From a candidate division Zixibacteria bacterium SM23_81 (GTDB lineage: Bacteria; SM23-81), in the NCBI GenBank assembly GCA_001304015.1, contig LJUY01000056.1, forward strand, positions 1 to 32,384: a stretch of 32,384 nt of DNA, given 5' to 3'. This document shows, one piece after another, positions 8,192-16,373 of the stretch. Position numbers and translations under genes: made by a program. Within the stretch, counting starts at the first letter, position 1, and each line of letters starts with the position of its first letter. The notes under the pieces were generated by a model. The model did not search any database. It was not told the origin of the DNA and saw nothing but the letters and a program-made list of their open reading frames with translations.

Positions 8192-11100
8192 ATGATCCTG
8201 CAAAAAAGAACTCTCCTCTCTCTCTGTCTGGCCTTTGCCCTGACGGTTGCTGTCGGCGGGAACAGCGTGAGCCAAGAATCGACCGGACCTGTCATGAAAG
8301 AGGGAAAGGTCCTGTTCACTCTTGAAGCTCCTGGCGCCCGTCAGGTCTTTTTGGCCGGGACTTTCAACAACTGGGCGCCGAATCAGGACCTGATGTTCCA
8401 AACTGACGCAGGCTTATGGCAGTTGAGTGTGAGTCTCGATGATGGTCGTTACCAGTACAAGTTTGTGGTGGACGGAAACTGGCGCCACGACCCCAACAAT
8501 CCCGCCACCACCGACGACGGCTTCAGCGGTTATAACTCAGTTCTGGTTATCCGAAACGGTAACATCGTAGCGCCCGAGGAGGAGCCCCAAGACGTCATGG
8601 TTACACCTGTTGCCCCCACACCCAAGAAACCCATCTACCTGGCCATCATCTGGCACCAGCATCAGCCCATGTACAACCGCGACCCCAAAACGCGCATCTA
8701 CGCCAAACCCTGGGTGCGCATGCACGCCGTCAAGGATTACTACGATATGGCCTCCATCCTGCTGCATTATCCCGAAGTCCATGCCACCTTCAATTTGGTG
8801 CCTTCTCTCATCTTCCAGCTAGACGACCTCATATCTGGGGCCACAGATCGCTACCTGGACGTATCCGAACGGCCTGCCGATCAGCTCACTCATGAGGACA
8901 AGGAGTACATTCTCCGCCGCTTCTTCGACGCTAACTGGAACAACCTCATTGGAGTTCATCCTAGATACGATGCTCTTTTGGATAAACGGGGGCGCACCGT
9001 AACCGATGCAAGCATCGCTGCTGCCCTGGAGAGGTTCACCGAGCAAGATTTTCGGGATTTACAGATGTGGTTTAATCTTGCCTGGCTGGACCCCGATTTC
9101 AAGGCGCAGGAACCCTTCAAATCTCTCATCGCCAAAGATCATGGCTTCAGCGAAGAGGAAAAAATCCTGGTGCTGAACAAACACCGCGAGATTATGAAGC
9201 AGGTCATCCCGTTGCATCGCAAGATGCAGGATAGCGGCCAGATCGAGGTCACCACGACTCCTTTTTATCACCCCATACTGCCCCTCCTTTTCGATACGGA
9301 TCTGGCCCAGATGGCCATGCCGCACGCTTCTCTGCCCTCGCGTTTCTCTTATCCTCAAGACGCCCAGGCACAGGTAGATCTGGGGGTGCAGTCATACCGG
9401 GAACACTTCGGACGCCCTCCCAAGGGTATGTGGCCGGCGGAGGGTTCGGTAGCCCAAAATATGGTCGGCATGGTGGCCGACGCCGGTATCCAATGGATGG
9501 CTTCGGACGAAGGGGTCCTGGAGAAGTCTACCGGTCAAAGTTTAGTTCGAAAGGGCAATGATCTTCACAACCCCGAGCTTCTCTACCGTCCCTACCTGGT
9601 TCAGGAGAATGGAAAAGAGGTGGCTGTGCTCTTCCGAGACCATTTGCTCTCTGATAAGATCGGCTTCGCCTATTCAGGAATGAACGGGGCTGAGGCGGCA
9701 GCAGATTTAATCGGCCACATCCATAGCGCCGCTCGTCGGCTGGAGACAAAAGAGGGTCCTTTTCTGATAACCCTTATCCTAGATGGGGAAAACGCATGGG
9801 AGCACTACCGAAACGATGGCAAAGATTTTCTACACACTCTCTACTCCCGGCTCAGCGAGGACCCCTGGGTGATCACCATCACCCCCACCGAGTTTCTGGG
9901 CAGATTCGGGGCACAAGAGACCATCGAGAAGCTGTGGGCCGGCTCTTGGATCAGCGCCGATTTTCACACCTGGATTGGCGAGGATGAGGAGAATCTGGCC
10001 TGGAATCTACTCCTGGAGGCGCGCAAGGCCGTGGAGAGCTACCGGCAAGTCAAGGGCGAGGACGAGGGCTACCAAAAGGCCATGGAGAACATCTACGCTG
10101 CCGAAGGCAGCGACTGGTTCTGGTGGTATGGAGATGATCAGACCTCCCTGGACGATCCAAGTTTTGACGCCATATTCCGGCACACCCTCATGCGGGTTTA
10201 CGAAAACCTTAGCCAGGAAGCACCCCCTGCACTCTACATCCCCGTCATCCCAAAAGAGACTTCGCCACCAGGCCGAGAGCTCTCGGGGCAATTCACTCCC
10301 TGGATCGATGGCAAGATCGAGGAGGCCGAATGGGCTAACGGGGGATACTACGATGATCCAGACCTCAGCGCGGAACCTGGCGCGGATGTCATCCGGCGCC
10401 TCCACTACGGATACGACGAGAATAACCTCTATCTGGGCATTGAGTTTAACGAAGATCTGGAGACACAAGTTGGGCGAGACCTTTGGGTAGCCCTTTACAT
10501 TTCCACTCCACAAGCACCCATCAACAACGCATTCACCCGTTACGGCAACAAGGAGAAACCTCTGGGATATGGGCTGAGCTGGGAGCTGGGCATCGACTTT
10601 CGGGATCCCTCCGTCACCCATCTGGGTCAGGCCGGACGCGAAGATTCCTGGATGCTGGCCAAAAGAGGATCGGCCGTGGCCTTCTCCGGAAATTCTCTGG
10701 AGCTCTCCCTGGCCTTTCAGGACATCGCCGCTAAGGCCTATGATCCTCTGAGATTCACCCTGGCTGTGGCCAAGAACCGCCAGGATCTCGATTATGCGCC
10801 AGCGGGGCCCGTGAAGATCACGGTGCCTGGAACCGCTCGAGGACAGGCCGTCTTGGCGCTGACCGATCCCATTGGCGACGACCACGGCCCCGGTAGCTAT
10901 ATCTATCCCACAAACCCTGTCTTTAAGCCCGGTGTCTTCGACCTGATGAAGTTCACCGTCATGGACGATGGCGAAGCTGTGGTTTTCACCGCCAGGATAG
11001 CTGGTCCGGTGGAGAATCCCTGGGGGTCCCCCATCGACTTGAGTGTACAGACCCTGGATATCTACATCGACACAGATCATAAACCGGGCTCAGGAGCGAC

Positions 11101-11548
11101 CCAGTTGCTGCCGGGGCGAAATGCCCAAATTACTCCTGAAGATGCCTGGGAGTATTGCATCTGGGTGGAGGGCTGGCAGCAGGAGATTCACGCAGTGAGT
11201 CCCGACGGACTGCCGAATCGGCTGGGCGAGGTGAAGACCCAGATCGTTCCCCAGGAGCACACCATCACTGTCACGGTGCCCAAGAAGATCATCGGCGACC
11301 AACCTCAAGACTGGGGCTACTTGGTGGTACTAACCAGCCAGGAGGGCTTTCCTTCGGCGGGAAACTGGCGAGTGAGGGAAGTTCTCTCCGAGGCTCAAGA
11401 GTACCGTCTCGGCGGTGGTCGGGACGACAACCTGGACCCGAACATCATCGATATCCTGGTCCCTGAAGGTCAGAGCCAGGAGGAGATTCTGGGAGCGTAT
11501 GAGACCACCGGGAAGCAAGTGGTGATTCCAATGGTGAGGGTTGAGTAG
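8192..11548 (+). CDS. Secreted GH57 amylopullulanase-like enzyme with CBM48, DOMON-like and Glucodextran_C domains
   Basis: This is a 1118-residue exported enzyme. In order: signal peptide (1-28), CBM48 (about 40-121), a Pro/Glu linker, a GH57 catalytic domain (about 147-680), a DOMON/CBM9-like domain (about 697-860, starting IDGKIEEAEW) and a Glucodextran_C-like domain (about 890-1105). GH57 motifs are intact: HQHQP at 155-159, TTTPFYHP near 354, GMWPAEG with the candidate nucleophile Glu417, LDGENAWE with the candidate acid/base Asp531, and WISADFHTWIGE near 586. These match the amylopullulanase branch, which cuts alpha-1,4 and often alpha-1,6 links in starch, glycogen and pullulan. The lack of a lipobox suggests release or non-covalent surface binding. 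ATG 8192 sits six bases after AAAGGAGG (8178-8185). The gene lies between CBM48 lipoproteins and a sugar importer, which supports polymer degradation outside the cytoplasm. Confidence 0.93.
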   Translation: MILQKRTLLSLCLAFALTVAVGGNSVSQESTGPVMKEGKVLFTLEAPGARQVFLAGTFNNWAPNQDLMFQTDAGLWQLSVSLDDGRYQYKFVVDGNWRHDPNNPATTDDGFSGYNSVLVIRNGNIVAPEEEPQDVMVTPVAPTPKKPIYLAIIWHQHQPMYNRDPKTRIYAKPWVRMHAVKDYYDMASILLHYPEVHATFNLVPSLIFQLDDLISGATDRYLDVSERPADQLTHEDKEYILRRFFDANWNNLIGVHPRYDALLDKRGRTVTDASIAAALERFTEQDFRDLQMWFNLAWLDPDFKAQEPFKSLIAKDHGFSEEEKILVLNKHREIMKQVIPLHRKMQDSGQIEVTTTPFYHPILPLLFDTDLAQMAMPHASLPSRFSYPQDAQAQVDLGVQSYREHFGRPPKGMWPAEGSVAQNMVGMVADAGIQWMASDEGVLEKSTGQSLVRKGNDLHNPELLYRPYLVQENGKEVAVLFRDHLLSDKIGFAYSGMNGAEAAADLIGHIHSAARRLETKEGPFLITLILDGENAWEHYRNDGKDFLHTLYSRLSEDPWVITITPTEFLGRFGAQETIEKLWAGSWISADFHTWIGEDEENLAWNLLLEARKAVESYRQVKGEDEGYQKAMENIYAAEGSDWFWWYGDDQTSLDDPSFDAIFRHTLMRVYENLSQEAPPALYIPVIPKETSPPGRELSGQFTPWIDGKIEEAEWANGGYYDDPDLSAEPGADVIRRLHYGYDENNLYLGIEFNEDLETQVGRDLWVALYISTPQAPINNAFTRYGNKEKPLGYGLSWELGIDFRDPSVTHLGQAGREDSWMLAKRGSAVAFSGNSLELSLAFQDIAAKAYDPLRFTLAVAKNRQDLDYAPAGPVKITVPGTARGQAVLALTDPIGDDHGPGSYIYPTNPVFKPGVFDLMKFTVMDDGEAVVFTARIAGPVENPWGSPIDLSVQTLDIYIDTDHKPGSGATQLLPGRNAQITPEDAWEYCIWVEGWQQEIHAVSPDGLPNRLGEVKTQIVPQEHTITVTVPKKIIGDQPQDWGYLVVLTSQEGFPSAGNWRVREVLSEAQEYRLGGGRDDNLDPNIIDILVPEGQSQEEILGAYETTGKQVVIPMVRVE

Positions 11549-11642
11549 AGGCGCGAGAGAGATATTGAAGATTGGAAATTTAAATTTACAATTGATATGC
11601 ACTAGTCAGGAATCAAGACATTACGCCCAACCACCGAAAAGC

Positions 11643-11683
11643 AGATTCTTCGTCACTCGCTGCGCTCGTGACTTAGAATGACA
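11643..11683. repeat. Dispersed imperfect palindrome of the ATTCT...AGAATGACA type
   Basis: The sequence has outer arms ATTCT (11645-11649) and AGAAT (11675-11679). Inside are TCAC/GTGA arms around a CGCTGCGC centre, and the flank is AGAATGACA. This layout matches a short intergenic repeat I recall from many environmental bacterial genomes. It lies in the 203-base gap before the sugar-importer genes. The function is unknown; it could be an RNA hairpin or a REP-like element. Confidence 0.5.
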
Positions 11684-11751
11684 GGAATGTTTGGCTTTTC
11701 ACGAATCTCGATTCCAGTTACCAGAATCTCCTTTTTTAATAAGGAGGCTCC

Positions 11752-12993
11752 ATGAAAAGGCTCCTCATTTTAAGTCTCTGCCTGACTGTGATCTTTCTCG
11801 CCTGTGGTGGAAAAAAAGAGAAAACAGAAGGACCCATCACCCTCACCTTTTGGCACACGATGAATCAGGAGGAGACGGTGACCCTCAACGAGTTGGTCCA
11901 GAAATTCATGGACCAGAACCCCGATATGACCGTCCAGGCTCAGGTGGTCCCCTTCTCCGACGCCCAGAACAAGTTCAAGACTGTGGCCCAGGCCGGAGAC
12001 GCGCCGGACGTCTTTCGCGCAGAAATAGCCTGGACCCCGGAATTCGCCGAGCTGGGCTTTCTGGTGCCACTGGACGATTACGTTACCCCAGCGGATCTCC
12101 GGGACTACCTGCCCAGCGCTCTCAGGTACAACCAGTATAAGGGGCACATCTGGGGCATTCCCCAGGTCACCGATTGCCTGGCCCTGCTTTACAACAAGAG
12201 AATGCTCCACCAAGCTGGGGTGAAGCCGCCGGCTACAATGGATGAGCTGATTCAAGTGGCCAAGAAGCTAACCAATCCAGGGAGGGGACAATACGGGTTT
12301 TTCTGGCGAGGAGACTCCTACTGGCTGTTGCCCTTCATCTGGGCCTTCGGTGGAGACCTCATCGACGAAGAGGACCGTGAAATCTACATCAACGACCGCG
12401 GGGCTGTGAGAGGTCTGGAATTCTACATCGCTCTTCGAGATGATTATGCCGTTGTCCCCCCGGAAGTGGACTTCGCCAACGACTATGAGAACATGCTGGT
12501 GGGCTTCAAGACCGGCAAATACGCCATGATCTTTAACGGACCTTGGGCCACGGCAGATATCCTCTCGGGCGAGGAATTTGCTGATCCCTCCAACTTGGGG
12601 GTCACACGGATTCCGGAGGGTCCCGGGGGATACGGCTCACCGGTGGGGGGCCACAACTATGTCATCACCTCCAGCTGCCAGGAGGTGCCCTCGGCCTACC
12701 GCTTTATTCACTTCCTGAACCAGGCCGAGCATCAGGCTGAGCTGGCCCGTCGTAATAACCTGCTCCCAACCAGAAAATCGGCCTACGACCTTCCCGGGGT
12801 AGTCGATAACGCCATCATCCAGGGGTTCCGGAACCAGCTTGAGGTAGCCCACAACCGGCCGGTGATTCCCGAGGGGGGTTTGATCTTCGTGGACTTTACG
12901 CCAAATTTGCAGGCGGCTCTCAACGGCAGCGTGACGCCACAGGAAGCCCTGGATGCCACGGCCGAGGCCTGGCAGGAGCTGCTGCAGCGCTGA
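11752..12993 (+). CDS. Sugar ABC transporter substrate-binding lipoprotein (maltodextrin type)
   Basis: This 413-residue family 1 extracellular solute-binding protein is membrane-anchored through the lipobox LAC (Cys18). Typical marks are ITLTFWHTMNQEE at the mature N-terminus, AGDAPDVFRAEIAW, PLDDYV, YNKRMLHQAGVKPPATMDEL, GKYAMIFNGPW near 265 and VGGHNYVI. It should deliver oligosaccharides to the two permeases that follow. Maltodextrin is the likely ligand because the GH57 enzyme precedes it and the fold class is MalE-like, but specificity is inferred. AAGGAGG lies seven bases before ATG 11752. The permease gene starts 11 bases after the stop. Confidence 0.9.
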   Translation: MKRLLILSLCLTVIFLACGGKKEKTEGPITLTFWHTMNQEETVTLNELVQKFMDQNPDMTVQAQVVPFSDAQNKFKTVAQAGDAPDVFRAEIAWTPEFAELGFLVPLDDYVTPADLRDYLPSALRYNQYKGHIWGIPQVTDCLALLYNKRMLHQAGVKPPATMDELIQVAKKLTNPGRGQYGFFWRGDSYWLLPFIWAFGGDLIDEEDREIYINDRGAVRGLEFYIALRDDYAVVPPEVDFANDYENMLVGFKTGKYAMIFNGPWATADILSGEEFADPSNLGVTRIPEGPGGYGSPVGGHNYVITSSCQEVPSAYRFIHFLNQAEHQAELARRNNLLPTRKSAYDLPGVVDNAIIQGFRNQLEVAHNRPVIPEGGLIFVDFTPNLQAALNGSVTPQEALDATAEAWQELLQR

Positions 12994-13003
12994 GGGGAAA
13001 CCT

Positions 13004-13909
13004 TTGTCTCTTATTCAGAAAATCCGCCGCCATCGTCTAGCTTATCTGCTGATCTTGCCCACGGTAGCTGTCATGGCGGCCATCGTCTTCTACCCCCTGA
13101 TCCGGGGCGTGCTGATCAGCTTCACGAACATGAATCAGTACAACATGGGCAGCAAGTTCATCCCGTCTTCCTACCGGTTCGTTGGGCTGCTCAATTATAT
13201 CCGTGTGCTCACCGGAGGGCAGTTCTGGGATATCCTCTGGCAAACGGTCATCTGGACAGTCAGCAATGTCATCTTCCACTTCACCATCGGACTGGCCCTG
13301 GCCCTGATGCTCAACGGCAAGTTCCGCGGGCGGGCCATCTATCGAACGCTGCTGTTAATCCCTTGGGCTGTGCCCACCTACATCTCCGCCTTCTCCTGGC
13401 GGTGGTTGTTTAACTCAAAGTACGGCTTCTTCAACCTGGCATTGAAAGGCCTGGGCCTCTCGCCCATCCCCTGGCTATCCCACGAGATCTGGGCCATGGT
13501 GGCGGTCATCGCCACCAATGTCTGGTTGGGTTTCCCCTTCATGATGGTCGTCCTTCTGGGCGGCCTGCAGAGTATCCCCCAGGAGTTCTACGAGGCCTCC
13601 CAGGTGGACGGCTGCGGCCGCCTGCGCCAGTTCTGGTCAATCACTCTGCCTTTGCTCAAACCAGTGGCCCTGACGGCGACGCTTTTGGGCATCATCTGGA
13701 CCTTCAACATGTTCAACGTCATCTACCTGGTCACTGAGGGGGGACCCCATCACCAGACGGATATTCTGGCCACATTCGCCTTCATCGAAGCCTTTCACCA
13801 ATGGCGCTTCGGGATGGCCACCACTTACGCGGTGATCATTCTGAGCATTCTGCTAACCTTCAGCTTCTTCTACATCAGAGCTCTGCGGGGCTCCGAGGAG
13901 GTCTATTGA
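13004..13909 (+). CDS. Sugar ABC transporter permease, MalF type
   Basis: This 301-residue inner-membrane permease has six predicted membrane spans. The EAA loop that docks the ATPase lies at about 197-216 (EASQVDGCG then ITLP). Other family marks are LIPWAVPTYISAFSWRWLF and TEGGPHHQTDILATFAF. The N-terminus is short compared with E. coli MalF, as usual for MalF/UgpA-like proteins in other phyla. I chose TTG 13004 (GAGGGG just upstream) because it gives a normal short cytoplasmic N-terminus. An earlier in-frame ATG at 12953 would overlap the binding-protein gene by 41 bases. It forms the channel with the next protein. Confidence 0.9.
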   Translation: MSLIQKIRRHRLAYLLILPTVAVMAAIVFYPLIRGVLISFTNMNQYNMGSKFIPSSYRFVGLLNYIRVLTGGQFWDILWQTVIWTVSNVIFHFTIGLALALMLNGKFRGRAIYRTLLLIPWAVPTYISAFSWRWLFNSKYGFFNLALKGLGLSPIPWLSHEIWAMVAVIATNVWLGFPFMMVVLLGGLQSIPQEFYEASQVDGCGRLRQFWSITLPLLKPVALTATLLGIIWTFNMFNVIYLVTEGGPHHQTDILATFAFIEAFHQWRFGMATTYAVIILSILLTFSFFYIRALRGSEEVY

Positions 13910-13910
13910 G

Positions 13911-14744
13911 TTGAGACCAGAGAAAAATAGCTGGATCCTGCACCTGGTATTGGCAATCTGTTGTATTGCTGCCATATTTCCCATCATCTGGGTGCTGTCC
14001 ACCTCCTTCAAGCCCGAGCCCGAGGTGTTCAGCGATCGCCTGAACCTGCTGCCCGACCACGCCACCCTGGACAACTACCGGCACGTGTTGACCATGAAAG
14101 AGGGAGTTTTCTTCATCTGGCTGCGCAACAGCACCGTCATCGCCCTGATCACCACCGTTATCAGCCTGTTTCTGGCCTCTACCTCCGCCTATGCGTTTTC
14201 GCGATACAAGTTCCTAGGCCGCCAGGGAGGGCTCTATATCTTCCTCATAGCCCAGATGTTCCCGGGGGCCATCCTCATCGTGCCCCTGTACAACATCATG
14301 CGCCAGCTCAGTCTGCTGAATAGCTTCCCCGGCCTGATTTTGGCCTACGCCACGGTGGCTCTGCCCTTCTGCGTCTGGATGCTCAAGGGCTTCTTCGACA
14401 CCATTCCCCGGGGACTGGAGGAGGCCGCCATGGTGGATGGCCTGTCCCCCCTGGGCACCTTCTACCGCATTGTGCTCCCTTTGTCCTTGCCCGGTCTGGC
14501 TGTAACCGCGTTTTTCAGCTTCATCACCGCCTGGAATGAGTTCATGTTCGCCTTCACCTTTATGAGCAAGGAGAAGCTCTACACTCTGCCCGTGGGCCTG
14601 CGCCAGTTCGTCTTCCAGTTCCAGACCGACTGGCACCTCATGGCTGCCAGCGCCGTGTTGATCACCATCCCGGTGGTCATTTTCTTCCTTCAGACCCAGA
14701 AGTTTTTAGTGGCCGGATTGACGGCGGGGGGGATCAAGGGGTGA
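13911..14744 (+). CDS. Sugar ABC transporter permease, MalG type
   Basis: This 277-residue permease has six predicted spans and an EAA loop at about 170-190 (EEAAMVDGLSPL then IVLPLSLPG). Further marks are SAYAFSRYKFLGR and FITAWNEFMFAFTF, typical of MalG. TTG 13911 starts one base after the MalF-type stop, with GAGGAGG at 13895-13901, so translation is coupled. It pairs with the MalF-type protein. No ATPase gene follows. In many bacteria a shared MsmX/UgpC-type ATPase encoded elsewhere serves such importers, and that is assumed here. Confidence 0.92.
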   Translation: MRPEKNSWILHLVLAICCIAAIFPIIWVLSTSFKPEPEVFSDRLNLLPDHATLDNYRHVLTMKEGVFFIWLRNSTVIALITTVISLFLASTSAYAFSRYKFLGRQGGLYIFLIAQMFPGAILIVPLYNIMRQLSLLNSFPGLILAYATVALPFCVWMLKGFFDTIPRGLEEAAMVDGLSPLGTFYRIVLPLSLPGLAVTAFFSFITAWNEFMFAFTFMSKEKLYTLPVGLRQFVFQFQTDWHLMAASAVLITIPVVIFFLQTQKFLVAGLTAGGIKG

Positions 14745-14803
14745 TTTCGTGAATTGTGATTCGTGGATCGTTGATCGTCGCGGGGGCGGGTTTATGAAAA
14801 ATT

Positions 14804-14824
14804 GGGGCGAACGCTGTTCGCCCC
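14804..14824. repeat. REP-like palindrome, GGGGCG...CGCCCC(TACA) family
   Basis: GGGGCGAAC (14804-14812) and GTTCGCCCC (14816-14824) form a perfect 9-bp stem with loop GCT, followed by TACA. The same outer sequence around a different core occurs at 25264-25290 and 25321-25345. It lies between the convergent permease and Kelch genes. An A-run on its left could make it a weak terminator for the - strand. Confidence 0.65.
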
Positions 14825-14855
14825 TACATAACCTAATGACGCTGTTTCTTCGATG

Positions 14856-14887
14856 AAAAAAGCCCTCCCGGATCTCTCCGAGAGGGC
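14856..14887 (-). terminator. Intrinsic terminator of the Kelch gene
   Basis: On the - strand GCCCTC...GAGGGC arms with an inner CGGA/TCCG stem fold 14887-14862 into a hairpin of about 10 bp with one mismatch. Six T residues follow at 14861-14856. It lies 28 bases past the Kelch gene stop. Confidence 0.85.
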
Positions 14888-14914
14888 CTCTACCATGAAA
14901 GCGATCTTTCACCC

Positions 14915-16198
14915 TCATTTCAACATAACCATCTTCTTCGTGGCCTTGAAATCACCCGCCCAAATGGTGCAGAAATAAACTCCACTGGCTACATTCCTGG
15001 CATCCCAGCGTACGGTATGAAAACCGGCTTCCTTATAGGCGTCCACCAGCGTGGCCACCTCGACACCAAGGACGTTGTATACCTTCAAAGTCACATACAC
15101 GTCCTTAGGGATCTCGTATGCTATCTCGGTCCCCGCATTGAATGGGTTAGGATAGTTCTGACTGAGAAAGAAGTTCTCAGGCAGGTGGGCCGTGGAAGGC
15201 GTTGCTGCCGGAGAAGCCTCTGCATTCCAGATCCAGGTATCATCAAAGTAAACACGGGGTTCTTCGGCCTCGGTCCTCCCGCCGAACAAAAGCACATGAT
15301 CCCCTCCGATATCAGCCATAACGACCTCCCTCCGAGGTGACGGGCTTACCGAAGGATTTTGTAGAGTCCAGGTGTTGTCGCTGTAATCGTAAATCCAGGT
15401 CTCATCCGTCAAACCATTAGGATGAGTATCACAACCGCCGAACATGAGGGCCTGATCATCTCCCATGGAGACCATGGCATGCCAATGTCGCCCTGACGGT
15501 CTGTTGGTAGGCTCTAACAAAGTCCAGGTGCCCTCGCTGAGATCAAACAACCAGTTTTCATCAAAGAACCAGAAGCCGCCGAACATGAAGGCTTTATCCC
15601 CTCCGACATAGGCCATTTTTGCATAGGCTCGATGCGATGGGTGTGCAGGGGGCTCTATCAGAATCCAGTTGCCTTCGCTGAGATCATACAACCAGGTGTC
15701 TTCTAACCAACCCCCGTAGGGATAAGGATCTGCGTATGTGTAGGCGCTGAACATGGCGACTTGATCCCCTCCGATGTAAGACATGCAATGCCCGTATTGT
15801 CCAAGTGGCTTGGTTTGCGGGATTATCTGGGTCCAGTCGCCTTCGCTGAGATCAAACAACCAGGTTTTATCGTTTGTACCGTCGTGGCCACCGAACATGA
15901 GGACCTTATCTCCCCCGATGTAGGCCATATCATGATAGGATCGAGCCAATGGTTTGGTGGGGGGGTCCAACAGGGTCCAGGTGCCTTCGCTGAGATCATA
16001 CAACCAGGTGTCATTGTACTTAATATCACCCAAGCCGCCGAACAGAAGAGCCTGATCCCCCCCGATGTAAGACATGGCATGGTAGCCTCGCGCCGTGGGG
16101 TGAGGATCGGGGAATTGCTGTGTCCAGTCAGCAAGGGCATCTGCCGCACCTGCTAAAAGAACAATACACAAGAATAATCTACACATTAAATTTTTCAT
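14915..16198 (-). CDS. Secreted Kelch beta-propeller protein with FlgD-like C-terminal sorting domain
   Basis: This 427-residue protein has a signal peptide (1-23, ending ADALA) and six Kelch-type repeats of about 48-57 residues (about 36-325). Each repeat carries a variant of GGDxxLMFGG followed by TWLYDLSEGTWT. A short linker leads to a FlgD-like/T9SS-type C-terminal domain at 345-427 with SQNYPNPFN, LKVYNVLG, ASGVYF and the final KKMVMLK. Six Kelch units make one propeller, usually a binding scaffold; the ligand is unknown. The C-terminal domain is used in FCB bacteria for secretion and surface attachment. Repeats 1, 2 and 4 are also close at DNA level, suggesting recent internal duplication. 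GAAGGAG before ATG 16198 is the ribosome site. A sigma-54-type promoter lies about 160 bases upstream. Confidence 0.9.
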   Translation of the reverse strand: MKNLMCRLFLCIVLLAGAADALADWTQQFPDPHPTARGYHAMSYIGGDQALLFGGLGDIKYNDTWLYDLSEGTWTLLDPPTKPLARSYHDMAYIGGDKVLMFGGHDGTNDKTWLFDLSEGDWTQIIPQTKPLGQYGHCMSYIGGDQVAMFSAYTYADPYPYGGWLEDTWLYDLSEGNWILIEPPAHPSHRAYAKMAYVGGDKAFMFGGFWFFDENWLFDLSEGTWTLLEPTNRPSGRHWHAMVSMGDDQALMFGGCDTHPNGLTDETWIYDYSDNTWTLQNPSVSPSPRREVVMADIGGDHVLLFGGRTEAEEPRVYFDDTWIWNAEASPAATPSTAHLPENFFLSQNYPNPFNAGTEIAYEIPKDVYVTLKVYNVLGVEVATLVDAYKEAGFHTVRWDARNVASGVYFCTIWAGDFKATKKMVMLK

Positions 16199-16213
16199 GG
16201 TCCTTCACTCCTT

Positions 16214-16227
16214 CGGTTTTAAAACCG
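16214..16227. promoter_or_regulatory. Perfect 14-base palindrome just upstream of the Kelch ribosome site
   Basis: CGGTTTTAAAACCG reads the same on both strands and lies immediately before the GAAGGAG of the Kelch gene on the - strand. It could be an operator or a short RNA hairpin that affects translation. Only the symmetry and position are seen. Confidence 0.35.
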
Positions 16228-16357
16228 GTTATGAGTTTAACGACCCGATGCGTTACCTCTTTTGCTTACATGACGTCCTCTCCTCTTCAAGCTCCCTGTC
16301 TCTAGCCGCCTCAAACTCTAAACCTACCATACAAAAAGAAACCCTTCTGATAGATTG

Positions 16358-16373
16358 TGCAAATCCCGTGCCT
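16358..16373 (-). promoter_or_regulatory. Sigma-54-type promoter of the Kelch gene
   Basis: On the - strand the sequence AGGCACGGGATTTGCA has GG and GC separated by exactly 10 bases and matches the -24/-12 consensus TGGCACG-N4-TTGCA at all but the first base. It sits in the gap about 160 bases before the Kelch start and points towards it. No enhancer-binding activator gene is visible in the window. Confidence 0.6.

Noticed and set aside
10007-11080. Long open frame (357 codons) on the - strand inside the GH57 gene
   Set aside because: It is fully antisense to the conserved DOMON-like and Glucodextran_C coding region, has no signal or recognisable domain, and is explained by GC-rich codon use on the other strand.
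14745-14803. Small gene between the permease and the Kelch gene
   Set aside because: Only short frames occur and the stretch is made of GTGA/TTCGTG-like repeats and REP-like DNA.
15530-16080. CRISPR-like direct repeats
   Set aside because: The spacing is about 140-170 bases, the repeats are in frame inside a coding gene and they encode Kelch blades.
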